From positions 16,642 to 74,725 of the forward strand of contig MU270061.1 of the NCBI GenBank assembly GCA_021432635.1: a DNA stretch of 58,084 nucleotides. The letters run 5' to 3'. Positions 46,101-56,609 of the stretch are shown here, piece by piece. This DNA comes from Thozetella sp. PMI_491. Taxonomy: Eukaryota > Ascomycota > Sordariomycetes > Chaetosphaeriales > Chaetosphaeriaceae. Position 1 is the stretch's first letter. The number at the start of each line of letters is the position of its first letter. The notes under the pieces are model-generated. The model was given only the letters and a program-made list of their open reading frames with translations. It searched no databases and was not told the origin of the DNA. The position numbers were made by a program, and so were the translations under genes.

Positions 46101-46565
46101 ATGATTCCTACACGAGCCCTCCGACAGGCTGCCCAGCACCTGGAGCGCACCCCTTCAATCAAGTTCCTTGGCAAGAGGAGCCTTCCTGGTGAGCGTGTCT
46201 GCCGCAGCTAACCTGATCGCGCGAATGCTAATTTCCTCCGCGTAGCCTCGGTTGACCATACACCGCAACCGCACCCCCAGTCGCCTACTCAGTCTCTTCC
46301 TGCCTCCTTCTCGTCTGCCCAGACCACACACTCGACCTTCAGCTCTTACCGCGACCATGCCCAGCAGCATGGCCCTCTGCGCAAGACAATTAAGCTAAGC
46401 AGCGGCGGCATTGGCGGGCACTCGGGCGCTGACCTTGGCCCGGTCAGCGCCCCCAAGGGCGTGGCCTTCGACCGCAACGAACTCCCCGCTCGTTTCCGCC
46501 GCTCTCCTCTCAGCTTGGCCGAGATCGATGCTATCGAGACCGGAGGTGCTGCTGCCTTTGCCTGA
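46101..46565 (+). CDS. kgd4: 2-oxoglutarate dehydrogenase subunit Kgd4 (YMR31/MRPS36)
   Basis: Spliced model 46101..46188, 46246..46565, 135 aa; 57-nt intron (GTGAGC...GCGTAG, GCTAAC nearby). The N-terminus MIPTRALRQAAQHLERTPSIKFLGKRSLP is a typical mitochondrial presequence (Arg-rich, no acids before residue 15). The middle is Gln/Ser/Pro-rich, and the C-terminus ELPARFRRSPLSLAEIDAIETGGA is the conserved E2/E3-binding segment of this family. Kgd4, first named as 37S ribosomal protein Ymr31, recruits the E3 lipoamide dehydrogenase to the 2-oxoglutarate dehydrogenase core in the matrix. Recognition is from the C-terminal block and overall size. Another small ORF follows 118 nt after the stop on the same strand. 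Confidence 0.85.
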
Positions 46566-46683
46566 GCGGAATCTGACCACACGGCTTGATGCCGAGACTT
46601 CAGAACACTACCATGCCATGCCAGCGTTCCTTTTTGTATTTTTTTCTTGACTCCTGCATGACGGCAGAGCTGGGGCGGGCTGG

Positions 46684-46842
46684 ATGACGACGGTGACGAA
46701 GGTGCTGCGATACTACGCGGAAGGGGGCCGGGCGAATTTCGACGAGAAGACGGCCATGTACGAACTTACGGCGGAAAAAAAATGGCAGGCGGAGAGGGCG
46801 AAGTATCGCGGGAAGCCTGCCTGGCAAGGGCATTTGCGCTGA
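46684..46842 (+). CDS. Candidate 52-codon ORF of unknown function
   Basis: ATG at 46684 to TGA at 46840-46842, 52 aa, beginning MTTVTKVLRYYAEGG and ending YRGKPAWQGHLR. I do not recognise the family. Third codon positions are strongly G/C-rich (ACG, GTG, AAG, CTG, TAC, GCG), as in neighbouring genes, and the peptide is basic, Lys/Arg/Tyr-rich and coherent. It lies 118 nt downstream of the kgd4 stop with no obvious promoter between, so it could be a second cistron or lie in the 3' UTR of kgd4, or have its own transcript. The frame stays open upstream to a TGA at 46648, so an upstream exon joined at the AG at 46666-46667 is possible. Could be spurious. Confidence 0.45.
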   Translation: MTTVTKVLRYYAEGGRANFDEKTAMYELTAEKKWQAERAKYRGKPAWQGHLR

Positions 46843-47585
46843 CCTGCTTTCGTTTACCGAAGGCCAAAATTGCTGATGGATGGGGTAAATAGCCAGCCAC
46901 AGGGTGGAGAGGCTTCGCGGCCAATTTCGTGGTTGAGACGACGTCGAGGCAAGATGATGGAATAGTTTGATAGCACAGTCACATCTATCATTGGGCTGAC
47001 CCCCGTTTGTCTATGCCTGGAGTGCTACCCAACCCCCAACCCTCCTCTATATTGGCGACACAATGCAATGCTGTCCACGTCCAGCTACCGCCATTGGAAT
47101 CCTCTGGTGCCTGTGATGATGCGGGCCGACTATGACGGCTGAAAGCTTGGCCGGGTCAATGTACCCCGAAGAAGCTGATAGCTTTAGAGACAAAGGTGAG
47201 CTCCTGCATGCAAGCCATGCTATGCTAGGTAACCGTCTCTCACGAACCTCTCAAGGCTCAAGCTCTCTCTCCACACCAAAGGGCTGGCCACTGAGGGATT
47301 TCCATTATGTAAGACTCCGTGCCTTAGTTATCCTTGTGTCTCAGCAAGCTCACATCTACACGTGACTGAGGCGACAAGGCTGTTCCCAGCCGGGCTGAAA
47401 TTTTGGGGCGGGAGCCGGGCGGGCTAGAGTCGAATCAGAGTGGTGCCGTTGCTAAACGCTTTTTTTTTTCCCTCTCCCCTGCTGGACATGTGGTTGACGT
47501 AGCGGCAAAGCTCCCCGGCCCATGGTTTGAATTTTGATGACTGGAACCACCAACTGCCAACGCCTCTCGGAACGATGGTATCAGC
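46843..47585. other. Intergenic, upstream of heme lyase
   Basis: 743 bp, with a T10 run near 47460-47469. A short upstream ORF (47575-47604) overlaps the first in-frame ATG of the heme lyase gene. Confidence 0.5.
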
Positions 47586-48545
47586 ATGCACAACGATATT
47601 CTAGACACTGTCCTTGTCGGTCGGAAGGACGCCACTAATACATCAGCAATGAAGGAAGGAGACGCGAACGACGATGAGGCCAAGTGCCCCGTCGACCACA
47701 AAACGCGCGACACATGGGTGCGGCAGGCCAGGTCGGCTCCAGCTGCGACGCAGGAGGACGGACTACAAGACAATCAGATTGTGCGCCACCCAGGGCCTGC
47801 CGCTACTGCCTCGCCGCTGAGCACTCCTCAGCCTGGGACGTGGTCTTGGTCCTGGTCCAAATCCTGGACGGGATCGTGGTCCGGATCTTGGGGCGTCGCC
47901 TCATCCAAACCGACAACACCCGCCGATAGCACAGATCGTGCTGCGCCGAACCCATCCGCAAACTTACCGGCGATTCCCTCCCACCTCGGCACCGACCGTG
48001 TTATTTCAAGCATTCCGCGCTCTTCTTCCCCCGGCCCCTCGTCGTGCCCGGTCAACCATGAGCAGGAGACGGGGACCTCGGCCAGCGGGAACTGGATCTA
48101 TCCGTCCGAGAAAATGTTTTTCGACGCCATGAAGCGGAAGGGATATGACAGTGCAAGGGTAAACGACATGAGAACTGTGGTGCCCATCCACAACGCCGTG
48201 AACGAACGGGCCTGGGCCGAGATTTTGCAATGGGAGAAGCCATACGTCTCCCCGGTGAACAAGGCGTGTGGCGGGCCACGGCTGCATAGTTTCGCGGGAC
48301 TGAGCGAGAAGATGACGCCCAAGGCGCGCCTAAACACTCTACTCGGATATACTGCCCCCTTTGACCGGCACGATTGGGTGGTGGACAGATGCGGCACCCA
48401 GGTGGAATACGTAATCGACTTCTATGCGGGAAGACCTGGCGAGAAGGGCGCTGGAAAGGTCAATTTCTTCCTCGATGTGCGCCCGAAACTGAACTCGTGG
48501 GAGGGTTTCAAGATGAGAGCCGCGCGAACTCTCGGTCTGGTCTGA
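47586..48545 (+). CDS. Cytochrome c1 heme lyase (Cyt2-type)
   Basis: Single exon, 319 aa from the ATG at 47586; the ATG at 47649 (MKEGDANDDEAKCPVDH) may be the true start. Two Cys-Pro heme-regulatory motifs are present, KCPVDHKTRDTW (Cys34) and SCPVNHE (Cys154). The catalytic domain follows: NWIYPSEKMFFDAMKRKGY, VVPIHNAVNERAWAEIL with the haem-contacting His, CGGPRLHSF, MTPKARLNTLLGYTAPF, DRHDWVVDRCG and YVIDFYAG, ending NFFLDVRPKLNSWEGF. The enzyme attaches haem to the CXXCH of apocytochrome c1 in the mitochondrial intermembrane space. The DRCG and ACGGP segments favour Cyt2 over the cytochrome c enzyme Cyc3. A Trp-Ser repeat (GTWSWSWSKSWTGSWSGSW, residues 84-102) inserted between the two CP motifs is unusual. 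Confidence 0.88.
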   Translation: MHNDILDTVLVGRKDATNTSAMKEGDANDDEAKCPVDHKTRDTWVRQARSAPAATQEDGLQDNQIVRHPGPAATASPLSTPQPGTWSWSWSKSWTGSWSGSWGVASSKPTTPADSTDRAAPNPSANLPAIPSHLGTDRVISSIPRSSSPGPSSCPVNHEQETGTSASGNWIYPSEKMFFDAMKRKGYDSARVNDMRTVVPIHNAVNERAWAEILQWEKPYVSPVNKACGGPRLHSFAGLSEKMTPKARLNTLLGYTAPFDRHDWVVDRCGTQVEYVIDFYAGRPGEKGAGKVNFFLDVRPKLNSWEGFKMRAARTLGLV

Positions 48546-49149
48546 GATGTATAGCATCGGGACTGCCTTTCCGACAATGTATTACTACTACTTCGAGTCA
48601 ACGCATCTGGTCGGGTGGGTCGGGTATTCCTGCTACAAGGCGTTGTTACTGGTGTAGACACTGGGTTTTTGGTACCAAGGCGCGTGGCTGTAGCAACCAT
48701 TCAACCACTCCCCTATCATCGTCAACCCTATCCTGTCTCTCGCAACGGTTGTCCCCCCGCGGCACCGGGCCCTCATTAAAGACGGGGCCAACCAACCACA
48801 TTTGAGACAAAATTGAGTTGGGGTCTGGCAAGCATTATATCTGGTCGCATCGTCCATAATGTACATGTTGTTCATCTGCCCCAACGCAAAGTCTGGCCGG
48901 GGTAAGTGCAAGCCCATATCGCGGTAGTGGGCCACTTGACCTTCTATTCCATGGAACGCCTCTATGCCTAATCATGCTTCACCTCGTGTCCTGGATGGAA
49001 TGTGGATAGGTGTGCCGGGTCTTTTTCTGCTGTTGCGGGGACTGCTCGGTTCCTGGAAGATCAGCAAGGTGTCGTCTCGTGGCTCTCGTCGACTGGGCAC
49101 GATTCCCGTCGACGTAGAACATTCCGGGGAAGGGAGGGGATTGGGGTGA
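48546..49149. other. Convergent intergenic region
   Basis: 604 bp between two 3' ends; nothing recognised. Confidence 0.55.
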
Positions 49150-50522
49150 TCACATGCCCTTCTTGCCCTCGCCCACTCGCACTCGCACCGGCGTTGTCGT
49201 CTCGAGCGCGCTCGTCTCCAGGTCCCACCCCGCGCTCGTCAGAGCTGCGAAGACCGAGGCCTTCTGCTCGTCTGATACGTAGCCGATGGGCATCTCGTTC
49301 TCGTAGTGGCTCTCCAGGCCATCCTTCAGCGCCGAGTCAAAGTGGTAGGCGTGGGTGACAGCATCAAACCAAGCCGAGTGTGTGGTGCGGATTCCTTCTT
49401 TCAGAGCGAGACGCATGTAAAAGTTTCCGGCGCGGTGCCAGATACCTAGGAAATAGCCCGAAGTCTCGAAATCGTAGCGCTGGTAACCCCGTGGGTTCCA
49501 GCCGCGGATGTCCCCGTAGCTGCCGAAGTTGCAGTAGCCCCTGTAGTCGCCGCTCTTGCTGGTCAAGTTTCCTCGGCCTTGACGGAGGATACTCTCGCGT
49601 TGCGAGACCTGTGTTGGGTTTAGGATAGCCCCGCTCTCTAGGTACTCCTTGAAGACAATGGTGGCCCGCTGACGGTTGAGACTGCGCATCTTCACACTAC
49701 GAACTGCGCGGTAATTCATCGCCAGGTGGACGCCCACCAACACGATCATCAAGGCCCATACTGTCTGTTTGTCGTGGACTAGTTTGACGACTAGGGTTCC
49801 CGTTAGCATACCTAGCAGGCTAACAACCGTCTCCTGCGATGCTTCCTTGGCGTTGAGCTCAGCTAGGTTGCCGTTCAAGGCAAAGTGCGCCGACAGGCTT
49901 GCCTTGCTGGCATTCGCTGCAACGCCGCATAGTGAGCGTAGTATGCTGGACGATACCATCACGCCCAACTTTGGGAAATATGGGAGGGCTGGGGTGAGGA
50001 GGTCGAGGAACTGGGCGCTGTCATTGAGTATATCGGCAAGAAAGCGGTAGAATTTGCATTCTGGCTCGATTGCCTGGCCCATCCGGTGCGCGAAGAGAAT
50101 CGTGGCCATGCGGGAGAATGTGTCCTGAATAATCTGCAAGATCAGGGCGCTGGTCGGCGACGTAGACGAGTTGCCGACACCCAATCCCTCGAGCACGGCA
50201 CGGTTGGCGAGGAGAGAGGTGATCGAGGAGGAGAAGGCTTGTAGGGAGTCATAGAGTTGGTAGGAGAGATAGTCGTCTGTGACCGTATAGGGGAACCCAG
50301 CGGGTAGGAATGCGTAGAATACGGCCTTGGCGAAAGGCACCTTCGTTTTGTCCTGTCACCACGGCGTCAGGTCCCAGCCAGCGCGCCTCAGGGTCGTCAG
50401 ACCGGCTGTTCCGAGGGCTGATGCGTTGCACAACTCACGATCTTGAGATTTGCCTTGCCAGAGTCGACATAGGTGCAAATGACATTGCCCGCCTGGTCGA
50501 TGTCGTAGACTGTTCTGCTCAT
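49150..50522 (-). CDS. RUS (ROOT UV-B SENSITIVE, DUF647) family membrane protein
   Basis: Spliced model complement(49150..50352, 50439..50522), 428 aa; 86-nt intron (GTGAGT...GTGACAG), phase 0. Exon 1 encodes MSRTVYDIDQAGNVICTYVD. Exon 2 begins DKTKVPFAKAVFYAFLPAGFPYTVTDDYLSYQLYDS, the DUF647 opening with its typical Pro-Gly-Tyr-Pro-type turn. Further family features are LANRAVLEGLGVGN, HRMGQAIEPECKFYRFLADILND, then hydrophobic stretches at LLGMLTGTLVVKLV and VWALMIVLVGVHLAMNYRAVRS. Plant RUS1/RUS2 and human C16orf58 belong to this family; the biochemical role is not settled, and mitochondrial or plastid membrane location is reported for some members. The C-terminal 150 residues, with HSAWFDAVTHAYHFDSAL, also match the family layout. 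Confidence 0.87.
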
Positions 50523-51389
50523 CGTGACGACATGGAGGTCCGAGACCGCTGGATGGCAGAGAGGAGATGGTGAACAGAGAAAATGGGGTGGGCGGGGAAA
50601 CCAGCAGCACGATTCGATTGGCAAGGTGGTATTGTCGGTCGGAATTGAGAGGAAGGGTGGGTGTCTTGAGACGGTCGGCCAGGTCGCGCTTGGTTGTTTG
50701 TAGGGCTGGGTTGGAGGTAAGGGCGGAATTGAGAGTCTACTTTTCACCTTCCACAAAGGTCAGTCGTGTTCAATGGGAGGCGCGACTTGGGCCAGTGACG
50801 TGAGGCCGCTGCTCCCCGTTTCGATAAGCCCTTTCATTCCTTATCGCTGTCGATCCTTAGCCGGGGCTACATCTTTCCCCGCGTTATTTGCTAGCAGCTT
50901 GACTGGGGTGAGCTTTCCTCGGGCGAGGTACGGAAGTACTCTCTAATCCAGCGCCGCGCACGCTACCACAACATTACACTAGCGACACTTTACTTCGTGT
51001 ACTAGCAATCTATAAATTGTCTTGGATGATGATGGAACTACGGTCGACATAAAATAGAGAATTTACTTCTTACATCATCCAGGCTACATTGGCTAATGAG
51101 CTTCCGCATAGCTGTATATGAAGAATGTGAGCCTATTGCTCAGGCAGACTGCGAAATTGCTCACATGGGCTACCTGGGCTCATTTTGAGCATACTGATAG
51201 GACAAGACGTGTGTGCAGCAGTTTAATATAGGTTGATTAGAGCACGTATGTGCCGCTGCGTGTTGTTTCTAAGACTCGGTTTGCGAGCGGATTGACTGTA
51301 TAGGGACTTTCTCGTCCTGTGCAAGGAAATCTTCATCAGTCACGAATGCGAACCAACATGACCAACTGCTGGGCAATTAACGGGGCCCA
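50523..51389. other. RUS-gene promoter / MVD 3' flank
   Basis: 867 bp, AT-richer around 51000-51240. No gene recognised. Confidence 0.5.
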
Positions 51390-52650
51390 TCAGCGTTTGA
51401 CAGGGTTGCCATCCAGGCCCACAAGATGCTCCTCGACCTTGATAGGGCCAGTTCCTACACCGGTTTGGATCACTCTGCTAACACCACCATTGAGTTGGGC
51501 AGTGACGGCTTCATCCACAGACAGGCCGGCCCTTAGTCCTTGGACAAGATTCGCTTTCCACCCGTCGAGCTCTCCCAGAATGTGGTAGAAGGTCCCAACA
51601 ACAGCCTCGGTGTCCTGCTCCAGGTAGTAGATGACGGCATTCGGGCCGGCGTCGAACGTGTAGGCAGCGACGGTCCTCCCGGCGGCCGCATTGATAGCCT
51701 CGACGACCCGGATGGCAGCTCTCGAGACGTCGTTCATGTAGAAGATTGGGGGATACGTGTCTGAGCAGGTGGAATGGAACGAATTAGAGTCGCGCATCGT
51801 CACCTCGGCGAATGAAGCAAAGTCCCGGTTCGCGATCGCCTTCTCAATGGCCGCCATGTTGGCCGGAACCACACTGGCGACCCGCTCCTTGAACAGGGTG
51901 GACGTTGCTACCGTCTGTTGCATGCCGGATGTCGAGCTCACGCCCTTCTTGGCAGCCGAAACTACCAAGATGAGGGCGCGCATTTCGGGCCAGTGGGCGG
52001 CTTCCGCGACCTGATCTGCGATCGAGTCCGCCCCGTCGGGCGAGTCTCCCATCCTCCACGCCACATAGCCGCCGAACAGGCTACGGCAGGCAGAGCCGGA
52101 GCCTTGGCGGGCGATGAGACTGAGCTCGGCCGGGGTCTCGCGGAGCTCGTAGAGATCAGCGATGGCCCTGACTAGCGCGGCAAACCCGGCGGCAGAGGAG
52201 GCTAGCCCAGCGGCTGTCGGAAAGTTGTTCTCGGATACAAGACGGAGAGGCAATGCAGAGAGCTTTGGTAGGGAAGGATCGGCCGCTTCGAGGGTAGTAC
52301 GGCGGTTACGAAGCTCGCGGAGGCATGCCTGGGTACGTGCGCCGGAGATGTCGGACGGCTCACCATTGAGGAGCAAGGAGTCGCCTTCCGAGGCCGGATA
52401 CGACGATGAACAAGAGGCGGTGGTTAGGGTCCGGAGATCGTCTTGGGACAAGGTCACGGACAGAGAGCTGTTGGTGGGAAGGTTAAGCTTCGGGTCACGC
52501 TTTCCCCAATACCTGGAGCAAGCGGGTGTAAGCATAAACTGAGCACTGAGCGTACTGCCGGGCATAGGCAAGAAAAAGAGTGGCATACTTGACCACGGCA
52601 ATATTCACTGGCGCCGTTGTGCTGGCGCGGTAGACTATCGCATCAGCCAT
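51390..52650 (-). CDS. ERG19: Diphosphomevalonate decarboxylase (Erg19/MVD)
   Basis: Spliced model complement(51390..52512, 52589..52650), 394 aa, family length. Exon 1 encodes MADAIVYRASTTAPVNIAVV; the 76-nt intron splits the Lys codon of the invariant VKYWGKRD, as is common in fungal orthologues. GHMP-kinase features: LPTNSSLSVTL, the phosphate loop ENNFPTAAGLASSAAGFAAL (115-134), GSGSACRSLFGGYVAW, KGVSSTSGMQQT and the catalytic Asp in AYTFDAGPNAVIYYLE. It converts mevalonate 5-diphosphate to isopentenyl diphosphate with ATP and release of CO2, feeding ergosterol, carotenoid and prenyl synthesis in the cytosol. Nothing unusual in the residues seen. Confidence 0.95.
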
Positions 52651-54908
52651 TGTCAGTTATCGCGAGGAAAGGCGTGGTCGAAGAGGGAGAAATGCGGCCA
52701 AGAATCGATCAAGTTATATGAAACCCAAGAAAAACCGAGACACGAGCTCAAGGCTTCGCCGGACTCCAGCTGTAGGACGTCGAGAGGTGTTTTGGTTTGG
52801 CAACGGATGGCGGTCAAAAGGCCCCTCTGCGTTGGCGGGGTTTGCCAGATTAGGGTTGCTGTGGTATACCCCAAACAGGTCTAGTGAGGGGCGAGCATAA
52901 AGCCTGTGCTGATGCCGGATCGGAGGTCAAGCAGAGGGAAACAGAGGATTTCGAAACCGGAGGACGAAGATTGAGGACGCACAGCCACCGGTGTGTGCCG
53001 GACTGCACGCCGACGAGCATTTTGTGGCAGTCCCTAGCAATATCTTCACCTAGAGCTTTAGGTAAATCGACTCTTTCTTCAGGTGAACAAGACGACTTAG
53101 AAGCCTAGGGCGGGTCGCAGCCCCACCGCTGGAGTTCATCTTCCAACCCAACCCTAGCAGAGCCGGTTACAGCACGAGAAGTCTTGCTGGACAGCATGCA
53201 AACATAGAATTGGCCATCCTAGAGTACCTCTTTTCCTTAAGTTGCCCCGGGGACTAGTGTTTCTATCCGGCATTTCAGCGAACGACGGAAAATTGTCCCT
53301 GAGAACGCTAGCGTGCCAAGGATCGACGCGGCGCTTTCCTAGGGGTGTTGTCCTGGAGGCACAAAGCGGGAGATGCCGCGTCTCCGTGTCTGGTCCCAGG
53401 AACGCATGGCCTTGCGAACCTGGGGTCGGATGCCAGAAGCACGTGGCTTGCGCTTGCGAAGGCATCTAAGGTGATGAAACAGCCCACCCCGAGGCCCAAC
53501 CACAACCCCAACCGCGATAGCGCCGGGCGCAGCATTCTTGTCACACCAAATTGGCGTAGGCAGCTTTCTGAGCGTGGGAAAAACCCCTTGGCCACTCTGG
53601 CGACCGGGGGCAGAGTTTTACAGACCAAGAACCAAGCCTTCCACCATATTTGAAACATAGGCGGGCGCAGTGGACAAGTTTTCTTCGCCTTCCTGCTCTT
53701 TGCGGGGCCACGACAACCGTAGGACCCTGCTTGCCCCTCCCCCAGAATCTGTTGCTTGCCGTTTGCTTGTGGTCTCGCGGGGAGACTGTGCCCGGGGGCT
53801 GCGCCCGGGAAGCGTGGCAAGACTCCTTGTACAAGCCTCTGGTCGAATCAAACCCAAGCCGCCTACTCCGCCAAGACTCCACGGTTGCCCGTGTAGCCTG
53901 GCAGTACGTTGTCCGTCCCCAAACCATCATTCTGGCGCTCGGTGAGCGCGTCGCGTGGTGGAACACCGGGAGCGTTGGAGGTCTAGGAGGGATGGGTATA
54001 TGGCCGATCTCTTGTCGGTTCCCTGGCTAACCAGAACAGGTTTGGAGTAACTCGTGAACGGCTCTATGCGATGATGCGTTCCGGGATGAATTTTGGACTT
54101 TGTACTTGTTTTGTGTAAGCTAACTGGCTGCGGCGAGTCAATCTCTCCAGTATCGCCTAATTGATCCATCGCTATGCGACTGAAGACAGCCCAACATTAA
54201 GACAAGCCATAAGTGTACATGCGCTACTGCGTGGCTGCGTCTCCCGCTAGGGCGGCCACACCCGGCGTAGAGATACCTGTTGACACCTCCCCCCCTTTGC
54301 TCCAGCGGGAAAGCGCGAGCATGACACACAAGGTACAGGGGCATTGCAGCAGTGCAGGGCCGACACGTTGTTTTCCCAACCGATCCCCCCTATGCCTCCC
54401 TTTTTCAGATATTTTTTGTATTACCAATTCGTGAACATAACCGTCGTACTCCGGTACGACCTAGCTAGCCGTCCCGACAACGCCAGGAAACACCAATCCA
54501 AAAGCTGCGAAGCGGAGACCCCTTCATCCTAGCCATCTCTATCGCGACAAAAGGCGCCAAGGAGTCCCATTGGTGTCACAAAGCCGTGCAATTCGGTTCG
54601 AATATGTACACCAGAGCGGTTGTTCGGTTCGCTTCAAGTTCTGACCCGGGGCCGACATCGTAAACAATATACTTAAACAATAATTTGTGGAAGGTGCCGT
54701 AAGGCGGAAGGAGAATACAACGTGAGTTGCGTCGTAGACTCGTTCAGGTTAAGAGAATGACAAACGTGGCGGGGGTATCTCGTTTGCAGTGAACTCCAAG
54801 GCAACAACGCCAAAGAATATCGCGAGGGCAGTATCAACAGTGAATCGTTGTCGTGAACGTTTATGTCGTCGGGATCTAGGTCCCTTAAAGTAAGGCCGCG
54901 GTCCATCC
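52651..54908. other. Long intergenic region
   Basis: 2.26 kb upstream of the MVD gene and downstream of the last gene. Overlapping ORFs of up to 170 codons on both strands (for example 53308-53820 -) look random, and none has a recognisable domain. No RNA gene found. Confidence 0.5.
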
Positions 54909-56609
54909 TCATCGCCTGAAGCCGACCTTCCCAGCAAAGTTCTTGAGCCAGAGTGCAGCGCCATTCCTCTTCTCCTCGGGCCCATCGCGGACCATGACAG
55001 CATCACGGGTCATTGGCCCGACAATGTCGACGTCGCCCCGCTCGGGAAACTTACCCTCGGCGCTGAGCATTCGTGGAACAGTGGCAGGTGCCGTGTCTTC
55101 GGGCGCCCGGCGCAGAGCGACGAGAGCGAGCGCGTCCTTGCTCTGTTCGGTGGCCAAGCGGTCGATCAACCTATCTTCGGCAGTGTGCCACTCGCGCTCA
55201 ATCTCGGCCCACTTCGCCTGCGTGAGAGCGTACGTCTTGGAAGTGGTCCCATAGTGCTCTCCGGTGCGAACCAGGTGCTTGGTGTAGTTAACCCTAGCTA
55301 GGTCCCAGTCTCCGCGGAAAGTGACCAAGGTCTCCATGTCGGCCATTTCGGGTAGATACGGCCGAGGAATAATGGTGAAGTTCGCGTGGCCAAGTCGGTC
55401 GGACCAAGCATCGTGCTGCTCGAGCAAGTCCGGGATCGACGACGGCATCTCGCCTGTGGCACAAGACAGGCTGCCTTTTCGTCGGAAAGACGACACTGAC
55501 GCCTTAGTGCTGAGCGGCGGGGTGGGATAGCACGATGCTAGTGCGTCGGGTATGGGCGATGGCGCGACACTCGGGGACTGAAGAGGCGATGGTTGCAGAG
55601 ACGGCACCTGGATCGGGTGTAGAGGGGGCTTCTCGGTTAGGAGCGGCGGGAGGAGTGGGGTGGTGGCCAAGGATCGGTCCCTCTCCAGGCTCTCTCGAAC
55701 GTTCGCCTTGTCGATGTCGAGAGGCGCGGGGAGAGCGATGCTCTCGGCGCTACCATAAAGCGAGAGCGCTGGGGTGGAAGGGACCGGCGGCTCGCCGGTG
55801 CGGTCCGGTACCCTCCGGCTCAGCGCCGACACAGACGACGACCTGCTAGATGCGGCGTGAGAGAGGCTGGGATGGCGGTCAAAAGAAGGCTCAGAGGCCG
55901 GGGAGAAGGTGAGATTGGAGCGCTTCAAAGTTGACCTCCAGCGAGGGATGCTCGGGAACCTCGCACCCAAGCGAGTGCTCCAACCGCCGAAGGATGACTC
56001 TGAGCCGTTGCGCCGCTTCTTGTACCGCGGGCTCCCGGCGAAGTCGCTGTCGCTCAAAAAGCCAAGATCGTAGTCCACATCGGAGATGAAGAGTGGGTGA
56101 AACGTGCTCTCAGCCAGGTGGGCGTCGTCTCGCGCGCACGCACCGTTTTCGCCTGTCAACTGCAAGTTAGCAGGGTAGACTATGCGAGGAGCAAGCGCGC
56201 ACGGGTGGAATGCGCGGCGATGGGACTTACAGAAGCACTCGTCAAAGTCCGGGTGGGCAGCAAGAATGGTCGTATCCTCGTCTTCCCGCTCGAGGGGATC
56301 TTCCTGCACGTCGGGCAGTTGGGATTTGCTGTTCTTGGTTTGGTGTGGGAGCTGGGTTGTCGGCGAAACAGGGCTCTCGGCGCAAGAGGGTGGCATCAGC
56401 TCGAGGGAAGATGTAGAGCCGGAATACCTCGAGTGGCCGCGCGAGAAGGTGGGGGTCGCCGGGGATGGCGACGCGATGTCGGACGACGATGAGTTGTGCG
56501 TATAAAAGATGTATGTAGGCTCGTCCTCGGTGGACGGTCGCTGGACCTCAAGCCTCCGCCTCTCTTCTACCAGCTGGGGCAGGATCAACGGTTTTAATTT
56601 GGGCGACAT
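54909..56609 (-). CDS. Ser/Pro-rich protein of unknown function
   Basis: Spliced model complement(54909..56152, 56231..56609), 540 aa from the ATG at 56609 (MSPKLKPLILPQLVEERRRLEV). The family is not recognised. Residues 1-120 and 165-380 are low-complexity Ser/Pro/Thr-rich. An acidic motif EREDEDTTILAAHPDFDECF precedes the intron, and CENGACARDDAHLAESTFHPLF follows it. The C-terminal ~150 residues look folded: MADMETLVTFRGDWDLARVNY, EHYGTTSKTYALTQAKWAEIE and REWHTAEDRLIDRLATEQS, with alternating helices. The 78-nt intron (56230-56153) has GTAAGT and TTGACAG ends plus a GCTAAC branch site. It has no stop and is a multiple of three, so retention gives a 566-residue form. No signal peptide or membrane segment; probably cytosolic or cell-cortical, role unknown. 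Confidence 0.7.
   Translation of the reverse strand: MSPKLKPLILPQLVEERRRLEVQRPSTEDEPTYIFYTHNSSSSDIASPSPATPTFSRGHSRYSGSTSSLELMPPSCAESPVSPTTQLPHQTKNSKSQLPDVQEDPLEREDEDTTILAAHPDFDECFCKSHRRAFHPCALAPRIVYPANLQLTGENGACARDDAHLAESTFHPLFISDVDYDLGFLSDSDFAGSPRYKKRRNGSESSFGGWSTRLGARFPSIPRWRSTLKRSNLTFSPASEPSFDRHPSLSHAASSRSSSVSALSRRVPDRTGEPPVPSTPALSLYGSAESIALPAPLDIDKANVRESLERDRSLATTPLLPPLLTEKPPLHPIQVPSLQPSPLQSPSVAPSPIPDALASCYPTPPLSTKASVSSFRRKGSLSCATGEMPSSIPDLLEQHDAWSDRLGHANFTIIPRPYLPEMADMETLVTFRGDWDLARVNYTKHLVRTGEHYGTTSKTYALTQAKWAEIEREWHTAEDRLIDRLATEQSKDALALVALRRAPEDTAPATVPRMLSAEGKFPERGDVDIVGPMTRDAVMVRDGPEEKRNGAALWLKNFAGKVGFRR

Noticed and set aside
42108..46565. Secondary-metabolite or phenylacetate catabolic gene cluster
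   Set aside because: The P450, the zinc-cluster regulator and the FSH1 hydrolase are far apart and separated by housekeeping genes; no synthase or homogentisate-pathway gene is present.
53308..53820. 170-codon frame, - strand
   Set aside because: Overlaps other open frames of similar length on both strands, random composition, no domain.
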